Positions 51,526 to 63,754 of a stretch of 64,000 nt of DNA are shown in pieces. The translations under genes and the position numbers were made by a program. The stretch's first letter is position 1; each line of letters starts with the position of its first letter. The notes under the pieces were generated by a model, which did no database searches, was not told the origin of the DNA, and saw only the letters and a program-made list of their open reading frames with translations. This DNA is from Amyelois transitella (Eukaryota; Arthropoda; Insecta; Lepidoptera; Pyralidae): assembly GCF_032362555.1 (NCBI RefSeq), contig NC_083525.1:8169501-8233500 (forward strand). Direction: 5' to 3'.

Positions 51526-52278
51526 AATTGATTTACTTGTGGATCTCACTCGCTTCGCTTGCTCAGTTAATAAATGTTCGTTTTTTATCCCTTAGGCACA
51601 GAAAATATAGTATGTATTACTATATAACTACCTTAGGTCGCTGACCACGTTAATCCTATTTAATGACCCTGGCCTTGTGAACAAAAAAGGACTGAGTTTT
51701 ATGAGCGCAGGCGCATCGTCTGACAAGAGCTGCGTGCACGATCGAAATAATAGCCCAACAGCTTCCCAATAATAAACATTCAATAAGAATTACAACCTAG
51801 GAAGAACTGTGAAATTTAGATGAGTCTTTCGCCGGGATGTTATTTAACTAGTTCCAAGGTTTTTTCCCTTAGTCGCTACTTCGATATTTACCTTCGACTT
51901 CTTACGATACCTACAGAAAAGCGGTAAATAAAGTGGTTCTAATCTAAAATCTTATTAACGCATTTTAATAAATAATGAACATTACTTACATAACTCTCAT
52001 AATTTTAAACTCATTCATAAATTCGGTCATTGAAATCGCAGTTTCCGAAACAATATTCCGGCATGAGAACTTATTTCAAGTTCATCAATGAACAGATAAT
52101 AAATAATCAACGACAAATGACTGAGCCGGCCCCACCATTTTTAATTTTCCGCAAGGAGGTTTAACGTATAGCCTTCCCAGTCTGCAACGGTTACGCGCGA
52201 AAAAAACTCCTTGTCTCTGGTTAAGTGGCTCTTAGGTTCTTTATATTGCCGCCGGTACCCAGAATCGATTGGGTTGTT
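51526..52278. other. Upstream region of the secreted-precursor gene
   Basis: Free of the recognised repeat families; probably holds the promoter and its control sites. No motif can be assigned. Confidence 0.4.
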
Positions 52279-52286
52279 TATAAATA
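52279..52286 (+). promoter_or_regulatory. TATA box of the secreted-precursor gene
   Basis: TATAAATA lies about 60 bp upstream of the ATG at 52340. That places transcription start near 52310 and leaves a 5' UTR of about 30 nt. This arrangement is typical of strongly induced, tissue-specific insect genes for secreted products. Confidence 0.6.
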
Positions 52287-52339
52287 GTGGAAGACAAGTT
52301 ATCCTTCGACATCTTCACTTGACGGACGCGGGAGACGAC

Positions 52340-55300
52340 ATGTACAGGTGAGTACTTTTTTATGTACATATTATTACTTTTTTTATATGCAGGCGTTCCT
52401 GTGTTTTATTTCATCAATTAAGAACTTATATTTAAATCGAGATAATACCGGAAAGATACTTACAAGATCTCACCGTATGTTTTTTAAATTATTAAATTAC
52501 TATAATCCATTGTCCAGCAATTACCTGTGTTTTCCTAAAAGTTAAGGGTTTGAATGTCGACCTTCGAGATGGTTTCAATATGAACGAGAACGGGATATGT
52601 AGCTAAATAAAACTTGACATGCAATCTGATACTTGGAATTCTTTATTTAAAACTAGATGCACTAGAGTTAAGGTCCCGTGGGAATTTCTGGAATTAAAAT
52701 GGCTTATTATATTTTATTATTCCAGGTAACATTCTACTTCTATCTATTATACACTTTATTTTACATGAAAATGCGTCTAGTAGATTTTGCGCGAAATAAT
52801 AGTCGCTTATAGTCCTTACAACTTTCGCTAATAGTCCTTACAACTTTCGCATTAGACATGACTAGAGGCTGCCCGCGACTTCGCCCGCGTGGAAACCCTA
52901 TAACGTAACAATCAATCCCGCGTGAACTCCGGGATTAAAAATAGCCGGTGTGTTATTCTGGGTCTTTAGCTACTTTTATAACAAATTCACAGCTTCAGCT
53001 TCATCGTAATCGGTTCAATAGTATTTGCGTGAAATAGTAACGAACATCCGTACATACATACTCACGAACTTTCGCAATTATAATATTACTTACGGAAACT
53101 GATTAAAGATAAATCAGGATATTCGAAAAAAATAATATTAAAACTTAATGTCCTATCAAACTACAAAAAAACTATACAATTAATTTGATAGTAATATTCA
53201 ATGGGACCTAATCTACCATCAACAGTCACCATAATCTTAGTACAGCACCTCTATTGTTTATGCACAATACTCGTGTTTTATACTTCCTCACCATGTGAAT
53301 TCATGGAAATAGCGCGGGTTGACACACTTTTCATAGACAATGATTCCTGTTTTTTAAACATGGCGCGAAAAATCTACCTATGTTCTTACGATGTTACGTA
53401 AATTAGGTACATTATAAGCTTCTCATTGGACGGAATGCGTGATTGCTCGAAGTTATAAAGTTTTACGAAGAAGTTATGGTATAAAAATATTGCTGATTCG
53501 GCTTTGCACATCTGTAATGTTTCTTTATTACTTTACTATGAAAAGGTTACTGACATATTTTTATCGGTAAGCTTAAACCAATAAACATTTTTTTCTGATA
53601 TATTTTTCTATTCTTTGATAACTTTTGGGTAAGAATTTTGATCCTTGATAGCTCCCAGAATCTACCAAGCACTGCACGCACGTATCAATTTTAACATTGT
53701 TTTTCAATAAACTCTAAGATTAAGTAATTATGTTATTATTATTTTCGTGTGAATGAAATATCTATATTCAATTGGTCAAAAATCACAACGTGATGGTACC
53801 TATGCGCTACATAACTTACCTTATTTGAATTGAAACGTGGTGAATATTGTCAAAAAAAAAAACAACAATTAAGAATAGATACCTACTTAATACGGATTAT
53901 ATAATAGTAAGTATAATTTCATAACAATACAACAATAAATATATTACTCGTATTCTAAAAATCCCATCGCAAACAAAAAATCTTATTTTTACAACCAAGC
54001 AAGGACACTCAGGTCAAATTAGTTGTTTTTAATTAAGAAACTAAATTGCAATTAAGATTACATTGGCTTCTATTGTTTCGTCGACTTCTGCACATTAGTA
54101 AGGTGTTTTTAGGTAGGTTTCCTAGATCGCTCGTCATGTGTGAAATTGTCTAAGTAATTAAGTATGTAGGTATATTTGAAGGCGCAAAGTCCCGGGTTCG
54201 ACCACTGATTCTGGTTAGGTCATGACGAAATTCAAGCATTTTGTGATATGTTGCTATGATCACACATTGCCGTGTGGTTCTCGGCACCAATAGAAAAAAG
54301 AATAGGACCACTCAATCTCTTTCCCATGGACGACGTAAAAGGCGACTGAGGGATAGGCTTATAAACTTGGGATTCTTCTTTTAAGCGATGGGCTAGCAAC
54401 CTGTCACGATTTGAATCTGAATTCTATTTTAAAGTCAAATAGCTGAACGTGGCCTATCAGTATTTTCAAGAATGTTGGCTCTGTCTACCCCGCAAGAGAT
54501 ACAGACGTGACCATATGTATGTATGTTGCTATGACCACGTCCCACTGCGCCGAGAAGGTCGAAAGATACCTAAACATTAACAATAATGTTAACTTAGTTA
54601 TTATGTCAGCGTAAATCCCTGAAAAGTATTGTTTTTGGTCAGAGGAAGACAATTGCTGTTTTACGTGGCGCGAATTACAATAAATTACAAGTCATTAGAA
54701 CATACATATTCACAAAGAACTCCAAATATCTTTTCTTGTATGGTTTTTAGACGTGTCAGAATTTCGTTTTTAAAAATGCACGTATTTGAATAGTACTTTA
54801 AGTAATAACTGAGTAACTATTTAGGTACTTAGTTTAATAAGTGCAAGTTAGGTGCACTTATTACTTAAGTAACTACTGGTGTTTAGACGTTAGTATTAAG
54901 GTACTTAGTTGAATAAGTGCAAGTTAGGTGCACTTATTACTTAAGTAACTACTGGTGTTTAGACGTTTATTTCTGTGATCCATCCGAAAAATTAACCCAT
55001 TATTCGTAAAGTGGCAGAGAAAAAGAATAGGATCACTCCATTTATTTCCCATGTATGTCGTAAAAGGCGACTAAAGGTTAGGCTTATAATCTTGGGATTC
55101 TTCTTTTAGGCTAGCAACCTGTCACTATTTCAATCTCAATTCTATCTTAAAGCTCTGTCTACCCCGCAAGGGATATAGACGTGATTATATGTATGTATGT
55201 ATGATAGAAAATTATATAGGTACTTTCTTTATATTTAATATTTTTAAACATAATATAGTATCATTACAAACTAATTTAAATAAACTTAAACTAAATATAA

Positions 55301-58300
55301 TTAAACCTCATCTTAAAAAAAATGAAATAACTGATAGTTAATCTTAACAAAACATTTTTTTTATTTAAAGTGAAGACCATACAAATATATCATTACTTGT
55401 ATAGGAAAATTTCGAAAAAATATTTAAGCAAAATATAATTTAAGTAAACATTATGCGGATCCAAACATGTCTTCGCAATGAGTTGCATTTGTGTAGTCAA
55501 CTTTCTCATAATTAGCATAAATGAAAGAATGGCACAGAAAGGTATATTTTACTAGAGATGACACATAAGGAGATATTGAAATCATTTTTTTTCATAAATT
55601 GCCTTAAGTAAATCCTTAAATATACAAACTTATTCAGAAAATAAAACTGATATTTTTCAATGTGTAACGAAAATCCTTTAAGTATATTAATCATACTAAA
55701 TATTAAATGAAATTTTACAGTATAATATATACATATAAATTTTTCCATCGCTATACATAGTATTCGTATTGAAATCATTAGTGTTACATTCGTTCATGTG
55801 TTTTAATGTAGACAATGTGCATTCGTCCAAGATTTAGATTTAAGAGATCTATATTTGTAAATTTGACGTCCGGTGAAAATGATGCAGTGTAGTATGTTCC
55901 GCCGCTTCTTCTACCACATGCGCTTTGGAAGCGGCAGTAGTTATAATTAGATTTAAGTGATGTGACGTCAATAAGTGATATCTTGTATCCAATTTTGAAA
56001 ATAAATGTATTTTATTGTATAGATACACGCGAGGATAGCCGCAGACGAATGCTAAATGAAGTTATTTTTTTGATGTAAACTAAAAAAGGTATTCTGAATA
56101 ATTGAATTGTTGCGTTTGAGACAATTACTCAAGATTTAATTGATCAGAATCCAAATATTTCATCAACTTTGTTTGCCCAGAGAAAGTTTCGACATAGACA
56201 AAGCCGCTATATTATTGTTGGAGGACAACGAAAGGTGAAGATAATGTGTAAAGAAACGTAGTGAAAACAATACCCTATACACCCTGTATATGTTATGTCA
56301 GGTAAATTGTGTTTATATTGAAAAGGGCATTCAATATTTGATTGTCTTTTCAAATAATTAGAAAAAATAAAGGGTTAAAATTTTACCGAAATATCCAACA
56401 GAAACAAGAGGTGTGGGAAAACATACGAATACAAACGTCTACTTAGCTGGCGCTTAGCGAGCTCACAGTTTCCTATCATTCGAAGACTATTGCACTATTT
56501 TGATTATTTTAAACTAGTGAGTTAGATAGAGTAGGTTTTGTATTTTATAAAGTTAAACGTGTTCATGATTTAGGTACTATATCCTTAAATAAATAACGAG
56601 ATTTTCCAGACACCCTGTATATTATTTTTCACTATAAGAAAGGTACGAACCGAAATACTTCTTCATTTTAATCGGGAACGTCCTGGTGAAAGGTCAGGTC
56701 AAAAATATCTTTAATCGACGCGTTCGTACGAAGAAAGAGAGTGATGAAGAAGAATAAAGCCAAGGAATGCAGGATCGACCGTGACGAGGAGAAATAAATA
56801 AATATAATAGACAAATTACACTGATTGAGTTAGCATACATATACATATGGTCACGTCTATATCCCTTGCGGGGCAGACAGAGCCAACAGTCTCGAAAAGA
56901 CTGAATGGCCACGTTCAGCTATTTGGCTTAATGATAGAACCAAGATCCAAACAGTGACAGGTTGCTAGCCCATCGCCTAAAAGAGGAATCCTAAGTTTAT
57001 AAGCCTATCCCTTAGTCGCCTTTTACGACATCCATGGGAAAGAGATGGAGTGGTCCTATTCTTTTTTGTAATAGTGCCGGGAACCACACGGCACGAGATT
57101 GAGTTAGCCTCGAAGTAAGTTCAAGACTTGTGTAACGAGACGCTAACTCAACGATAAGTACTATATTTTATAATAAATACTTATATAGATAAACATCCAA
57201 GACCCAGGCCAATCAGAAAAAGTTATTTTCTCATCATGCCCTGGCCGGGATTCGAACCCTGGACCTCCGGTGTCACAGACAAGCGTACTACCGCTGCGCC
57301 ACAGAGGCCGTCAAGAAAGAAGTACCATAACAATAAACAGAATTAATTAAGTACTTACAATATTCCGTGAAAATCTTAATTAATAACGTACATTTCCTTG
57401 TGTATACCTTTTACAGATAATACATACATTACCGACAATCGACATAGATGGTCAGCCTTCTAATTAGCAATAGATATAGCATACAATTAGCCTAAAACAG
57501 ATACCCTAATAGGGAAGCTTATTTTTCTTGCCTGCCATTAGCCACGAAAATCGTGTCGATGGCCACATGGTTTGACACGAACGAATACTCGACATGAAGT
57601 TATGTAATAAACAATTAAGACACCACTTGAAATATTCGAGGGGTTAAGTTTTTAGGCTAAGTTTTTGAAAAAAAAAAACAGGGAATACGTAAGTATACAA
57701 ACATTAGTCATGTCTATGTCACTTGCGGGGTAGACAGAGCTAATAAGTCTCGAAAAGCTTGAAAGGCCAGCTGTATAGCTTCACGATGGAATTGAGAAAT
57801 GAGAAATCAAAATTGATAGGTTGCAGTTGTCCATCGCTTACAAGAGGAATCCCAAGTTTGTAAGCCTATCCCTTAGTCGTATTTAACGACATCCATATGA
57901 AAGATATGAAGTGGTTATATTTTAAAGTGCTGGAAACCACACGGCGCATTTACAGAATTACAAACAGACGATAGAATGTGGACGAGAGAATACATTGTTA
58001 CTATTTAAATGGTCAAGTTTAGGTAGAATAGCTTAAAGGCAAAATTAAGATTCAGATATAGGCGATACGCTAGCAACCTGTCACTATTTGAGTCTCAATT
58101 ATATTTTTAAGCCAAACAACTGAAAAAAGTACCCGAAACCGCCGAGCTTGCTTGAAGAGAGTTATGAATGTGGATGAAGCGAAGGAAGTATGCAGAGATA
58201 GTGGAAAGATGAAGTCTTTGCCTACCCCTTCGGGAAAGAGGCGTGGTTTTTTGTTATGTTCAACTGAAAGATCTATGCAATAAAGATATATATAGACAAA

Positions 58301-61081
58301 CAAACAACTGAACGTAGCCTATCAGTCTTTTCAAGACTGTTGGATCAGTCTACCCCGCAATGATAATAAACGTGATTATATGTACATATGTATGTAAGAT
58401 ACAAATAGTGACATTGGTTGCTACTAAAAGTTAACCGCAGAATTTATTTGACTAACCCACATGTAGGTAGTTAATCATAAAGGTGCGTACAGTAAACCAA
58501 TGTATAGTGTCACGGACGGCCAATATTTGCTTCATTATGTAATTTTGGCGTCATCAAACGCGTGTTACTTCAAAGAGTTTGTTGGTCCGGTGGTCTTACC
58601 TCTGAATCACATACATACATACATAAAATCCCGCCTCTTTCCCGGAGGGGTAGGCAGAGACTACCTCTTTCCACTTACCACGATCTCTGCATACTTCCTT
58701 CGCTTCATCCACATTCATAACTCTCTTCATGCGAGCTCGGCAGTTTCGGGTACTCTGAATCACACCAGTAAATAATGGGAAAACTGACCCACAGTTTTAC
58801 GAGAAATATTGCACTAAAATGATAAAATGCTTCTCGGAAAAAATGGAAAGATAGAATACCCTGTATTGCGCTTGATTTGTAACAATAAATTTATCCTAAG
58901 CTCATGTTAAGGTAATGTACAAAAGGCGGCCTTACGGCATTATGCAATCTCTTCCAGGCAATCACAAGAATAAATAATAAATAGTTAAATTATAAACTTT
59001 CAATATCCATTTATGTAATTAGACGGCAATAAGTGATACCTTGTATTCAAAGTGGTTGAATTCAAATTTGAATAAATAAAAAACTGAACCCGTGTAGGAA
59101 TCCCACAGGAACGTGTTATTTATTACAAATAAAATTGACAATAGACGCATTGAAAATATATATAAGTACTTATGTATCTTCATAAATACTAAAATAACAT
59201 GAAATCTTCATTTAGTCATCGATCGATATCAACTCAATGAATAAATACTGGTTTTGACATGGTCTGGTCGGTTTTTTGTGAAGACGCTACTGGTTGTCGT
59301 AAATTGTAGATGGATGCGCCGGCGCAGGTGGTCAATGATATTTAAGACAGGGTTCAATACTATAATAAATTATTAACGTAGGTATATAATGTAGGTTTCG
59401 CTCTAGCAAAAGGGATTATATTTTCATGTTTAACTGACAATTAACTGGTTTGCGTATTTGATTGGCTGTCATTCTATCTTTTTTTTCCATCAGTGTAATT
59501 CAAAGCTTAGTCTCCTATAGACGGCTTCATGTAATGCACAAAAGAATCATTTACATTCCTTACATGCCGTGGAAACCGTGAAACAATCACTTCGTGAAGG
59601 CTTTACGCTAAGTTTTCTTGAGTTGCCTTTATCTAGACTTTTTACAACAAAACACATAATTTCAACGCTACCCTTGAACGAAAAAAAAACATCGAAAAAA
59701 TTGACAAGGCATTGGCACCAAAACGAGTTGTAAGTAATCAAATATGTTAACAGTTTAAATTTCCCGGAAATACTTTTGCAGAATGATCATCATTTACATG
59801 GATATTAATTAAATCAGTGTCAATGACCTGATAAATAAGAAATATTTAAGTTACCTACTTTACGGAAATCGCTCAAAGTAATTCCATTAACGTGGTCATA
59901 GTTATAGATTGACTTACGTCAACATTTAACATCTCAGGCGTTCCGTGGGCGTACCAAATGCCCCTCCCTTGGTAACAAGGTAACCAGGACTAACTAAGTA
60001 GGTAAGACTAAGAGAATAAACATCTAATATTCAAATTAAAAAATTTAATTCGTTATAATGGGACACTTCACTTAATAATTGTCATATCTTTTGGTTTCAC
60101 AACATTGGTTGACGTCAGGTAATTAATGTCGGTAACAAACTGCACTGCAGTATTTTCATACTTAACTTCACAACTATCAAAGCTTAAGCTAGAATTGTGG
60201 ACGAGAGAATACATTGTTGTGATTGACTTTTATAAAATTATTTATTTACTTTTTACAGGTGGATCGTGCCCATACTTCTGTGCACAGTGCACAGCGCGCC
60301 TCAAGACACAGACATCACATATGTTAGGATCCAGCCTTTGAACACAGATCCGAAGGCGCCCAGCGTCGAGCACCAGCCTTTGAATACAGATCCACCGAAA
60401 AGGCCTAACGTTGATCACCACCCTTTGTACACAGATATACCTAAAGCATCCAGCGTTGACCAGAAGCCTTTACACACAGATCCACCGAAGGAGCCTCGCA
60501 TCGACCACCAGCCTTTCAACACAGATCCACATAAGGCTGACAACATCAACCCCACTCCAAAAGGCAACGAATCAGAGAGCATTAATCAAAGTGACAAAAA
60601 TCTGAACGCTTTTCACGAACCGATTACAAGTAAAATAGACCTCAATGTTGAACCCAGCGAAAATATTGATCCGTCAATAATAAACAAGTTCAACAGAATA
60701 GCAACAGACGATCCTTTACAACCAAAAAACCACAGATTTAACGTAACAGAAATCAGTGTAATTGAAAACGCAAATAGATTTGCGAGAAGCGAAATTACTA
60801 CCAACTATGAAACTACTACAGATGCTGTCACAGATACTGAAAGAGAACTGCGACAAACAATACAGTTTGAGGCTAGAACAAGGCCGCCTTTACGGTATTT
60901 ATCGAAGCTTAGTTACTATAAATCTACCGTGGGATATGGCGGGTCTGACGTCAACCTTTTAGAGAGAGGAGGAAAGAGGAGGTTCCGCTCCAAATGTAGA
61001 TGTGAGAAGATTTGGAACTGCCCGAAATTGCAAATAACTGTGCCGAGGTGCCCCGATGAATATTTCTTGTGTTGTTTTTGA
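52340..61081 (+). CDS. Secreted precursor with tandem repeats and a six-cysteine tail
   Basis: Exon 1 codes only MYR minus a base (52340-52347, donor GTGAGT). Exon 2 is 60259-61081 after a TTTTTACAG acceptor. Joined they give 276 residues starting MYRWIVPILLCTVHSA, a clear signal peptide likely cut before PQD. Residues about 25-100 hold five copies of a 14-15 residue unit of the type PLNTDPPKRPNVDHH. An Asn/Ser/Thr-rich middle with possible N-glycosylation sites follows. Near residues 240-247 there is a basic stretch (GGKRRFRSK), followed by a cysteine-rich end: CRCEKIWNC, then PRCPDEYFLCCF (spacing C-x-C-x5-C-x9-C-x6-CC). I do not recognise the family. The layout suggests a proprotein that is cut to release a small disulfide-bonded peptide, but a matrix or cuticle role is also possible. 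Linking the two exons across 7.9 kb is inferred from phase, the signal peptide and the promoter. Confidence 0.66.
52862..53092 (-). mobile_element. Helitron-like element, second subfamily
   Basis: CTAGAGGCTGCCCGCGACTT start in + view; body related to 27517-27753. Confidence 0.55.
54267..54526 (+). repeat. Family A repeat, complete
   Basis: 260 bp in the long intron of the secreted-precursor gene. Confidence 0.85.
54822..54967. repeat. Tandem duplication with internal palindrome
   Basis: Two nearly identical units of about 75 bp; each contains AATAAGTGCA, a 7-base spacer, then TGCACTTATT. Confidence 0.85.
55017..55202 (+). repeat. Family A repeat, two deletions
   Basis: The 5' tip and the GCTGAACGTGG segment are missing; the tail is intact. 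Confidence 0.75.
55772..56020 (+). mobile_element. Family C repeat, complete
   Basis: Full block ending AATAAATGTATTTTATTG. Confidence 0.65.
56660..56760 (+). repeat. RTE-like LINE fragment (family E)
   Basis: GGGAACGTCCTGGTGAAAGG and a diverged GAGAGTGATGAAGAAG region. Confidence 0.55.
56795..57308 (-). mobile_element. tRNA-derived SINE (family S) split by family A
   Basis: SINE S sequence continues on both sides of the family A copy at 56835-57096. The head with the B box is at 57237-57308. Confidence 0.85.
56835..57096 (-). repeat. Family A repeat inserted in a SINE, with target duplication
   Basis: Flanked by GATTGAGTTAGC at 56823-56834 and again at 57097-57108. This defines the element ends and shows a 12-bp target-site duplication. 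Confidence 0.88.
57693..57949 (-). repeat. Family A repeat, diverged
   Basis: Both ends visible; tail almost lost. Confidence 0.75.
58050..58397 (+). repeat. Family A repeat split by a LINE fragment
   Basis: GGCGATACGCTAGCAACCTG up to 58124, then GAACGTAGCC onward from 58311. The break holds the insert at 58125-58300. Confidence 0.75.
58125..58300 (+). mobile_element. LINE 3' fragment (family E) inserted in family A
   Basis: Flanked by CAAACAACTGAA on both sides (58113-58124 and 58301-58312). It ends in AATAAAG and an ACAAAC-rich tail instead of TATG. Confidence 0.75.
58612..58752 (-). mobile_element. RTE-like LINE 3' end (family E), clean insertion
   Basis: Flanked by CTCTGAATCACA at 58600-58611 and 58753-58764; 141 bp, severely 5'-truncated. 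Confidence 0.85.
58770..60039. other. Intronic sequence of the secreted-precursor gene, no gene seen
   Basis: Only a short family C tail (59020-59090, AATAAGTGATACCTTGTATT) is recognised. Confidence 0.4.
60040..60165 (-). repeat. Family C LINE tail
   Basis: CAACATTGGTTGACGTCAGG and AACTGCACTGCAGTATTTTC; ends about 95 bp before exon 2 of the secreted-precursor gene. Confidence 0.55.
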
Positions 61082-61437
61082 TCCAATGGTAGAAATAGCT
61101 TTAACTCGGGAAGTTACTACATGCCTAGTTTAAACTAGGTAGTCCTCAAATCTTCTTCCTTTTAACTCGATGTTTACTAAATTAATGGATAGATAAAACG
61201 TTTATTCGACAGTTCTATAGACACAAAACAAATATAACAAATCCTTAAAACTAACACAGGTGTGCTGTAACTATTCGAAATGATCATAACTCAGCGATCT
61301 TTATGAACTGAAAGTGTAAAAAAAAGCTGATTTTCAGATGACTTGATCAAAATTAGTAGCAGCTATTCGCAGGAAATTAAGTAAACTGTGTTTGCACAGA
61401 CTTTCGAGACAAGAAACAGCGGAATCACAATTAGATA

Positions 61438-61443
61438 AATAAA
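61438..61443 (+). promoter_or_regulatory. AATAAA polyadenylation signal of the secreted-precursor gene
   Basis: The first canonical signal after the stop at 61081, giving a 3' UTR of about 360-380 nt. Confidence 0.5.
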
Positions 61444-61590
61444 GTGTAAAGTAAACGGGGTTACACTTCAACAATTAATTTATATAAAAAAAATTATTAC
61501 CCCACCGAGAAATCGTTTTCCTTAATCTGTTTTCTGTGAAATTGCGTCATTTATTTATTATACATAAAAACAATGATAAAACATATAACA

Positions 61591-61735
61591 TGTAACAGGG
61601 CAATAGACGTGATTAAATGTATGTATGTAACATACATTTAATCACGTCTATTTCCATTGCGGGGCAGACAGAACCGACAGTCTTGAAAAGACTGATAGGC
61701 TACGTTCAGCTGTTTGGCATAATGATAGAAGATAG
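61591..61735. repeat. Two family A ends, head to head
   Basis: A 22-bp arm (61602-61623) and its exact complement (61631-61652) come from two oppositely oriented family A tails. Confidence 0.8.
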
Positions 61736-62502
61736 TCTGTAGTGCACAATGTATAAAGTTTGTTTTTTTTTTACTATAATTAGTTATATTAAATTAATTT
61801 TGATGATAAAAAAAAGAATCATGTATTTGGTAGAAAGCCATTAGGATAAGTGGTACTTAAATATAAGCAATTAAATTTTATTTTTATATCATGGTCTCTT
61901 TATTATTTAAACACCTTATCAAAGAAAAAAAATAGGCGTAAAATAAAACTACCTTATTACATTAATAAAATAACATTTATTGGCACATACATAAAGTTTC
62001 TTATTATTTATCACATTTATACTTTTTGACATACCTCACATACAATTAAACAAAACATCAACTAATCGAAGAATATTCAAATATATATTTGGCCTTAATT
62101 AACCTTAAATACCTTAAATGGACGAATATATATCTTAAAACGTTAATAAATTCATTATTACCATGTTTACAAAAATTTATAATATAAAAAAGTTATTTAT
62201 TTAGTTTAAAAAGATCTAGGATTACTGGCCTGTGGTCTAAAAATTACATTTTTCTTTATTTCCCATAAAAATCTTTAACTAGCTGCTTATTTGATAGTTT
62301 ATTAGGCCGTGTCTGGGCATATAAAGATGTATCAATAAATGCAGAAGTTAATAATTATGAAACTTTTTGTGTATTCCATTCTCATAGATACGGTTAGATA
62401 TGTAGTGTAAATTCATGAACTTTTACTAGATTGATCATCGTATCTCTTCCAATGGAGAGTTCAGGTCTGATATATTTATCAATAAATAATTAAATTTAAA
62501 AC

Positions 62503-62766
62503 TTACATACATACATATAATCACGTCCATATTCCATGCGGAGTAGACAGAGCAAACAGTCTTAAAAAGACTGACAGGCCACGTTCAGAGCTGTTTGGCT
62601 TAATGATAGAATTAAGATTCAAATAGTGACAGGTTTCTAGTCTGTCGCCTAAAAGAAGAATCCCAAGTTTATAAGCCTATGCCTTAGTCACCTTTTACGC
62701 CATCCATGGGAAAGAGATGGAGTGGTCCTATTCTTTGTTTCTAATGGTGCCGGGAACCACACGGCA
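62503..62766 (-). repeat. Family A repeat, complete
   Basis: 264 bp with both ends. Confidence 0.85.
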
Positions 62767-63750
62767 CAATTTAAAACTTTACTACTACATACATTCATTT
62801 TACTAAACTACACACAACGACTATTCTCAATAGATCTTTGTATAATTCGTTTACAAAAAATTTACCCTTTTAATCCGTTGATACTTAGGTATTAGTTTAC
62901 AAATATTTCTATAAAAATGTGTAAAATCCAATAGTCCACTGAAATCTATCATAACTGCAATTTAACATTTTTTTAACTACTTACAGTTCCCAAATCCCAA
63001 CTTAATAGTTCCTAATTTAATAGTAAATAAGTGTTATAAATGTTTTTACACATAATTTTTTTATAATTATGAACTGGCTGAATAATTATGAAAAAAGCTG
63101 GAGCTTTATTTATTTTTATTTAATCAAGGGAAAAAATAAAAATCGAATTTAAACTAAACAGAAAGTTTTGTACAAGGGCACTACATACTACTAATTTCGT
63201 AAATGTGGAATCAAAATAAAATTTAAAATTATACTCACAAAAGGTGTCGATTATCTGTGCAGTGTGAGAATATCAACATCAAAATGCCTAAATTACATTT
63301 GTTAAGATGCTAAAATGAACAATCTTGAAACATATTTTTGTTCAAAAAGACATACATAAAATAATTTTTAACCACAATATGAAAATAGAGATTTTTTTAA
63401 GTTTTATTTCAGTACCTAAAAACAATGCGACTATACCTATGATTTTTTGCCGATCTTAAAATCTGTCAGATTTGGATTTTTTACAATGACAGCTGTCAAA
63501 ATTCGGTTAAGGTTATTGAATATCTACTTAATTTAAAATACTTATAATTATCAATCAATTAAAACTGTTCGAAAAGTCATATATTTGAGCCATAATTACT
63601 GGCCACCAGGACCTTTTAATCTTACTTTTTGAGTATAGAATATTATTGTCATATGCTTAAAAAAAATAACAGAAGAATAATAATATATGATTTTTTAAAA
63701 TTCAGTTTAATATAAAATAACTTAGCCTACACTATTCTATGGTCAATTCT
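62767..63750. other. AT-rich stretch, no gene seen
   Basis: No frame, RNA gene or recognised repeat. Confidence 0.5.
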
Positions 63751-63754
63751 TCCT

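Noticed and set aside
53201-53401. 66-residue + strand frame
   Set aside because: Short, no domain, inside the long intron of another gene.
56278-56622. Two ACACCCTGTATA motifs that might be MITE ends
   Set aside because: Both have the same orientation, so they cannot be the inverted ends of one element.
60613-60962. Other frames within the secreted-precursor exon
   Set aside because: Shadows of the long + strand frame.
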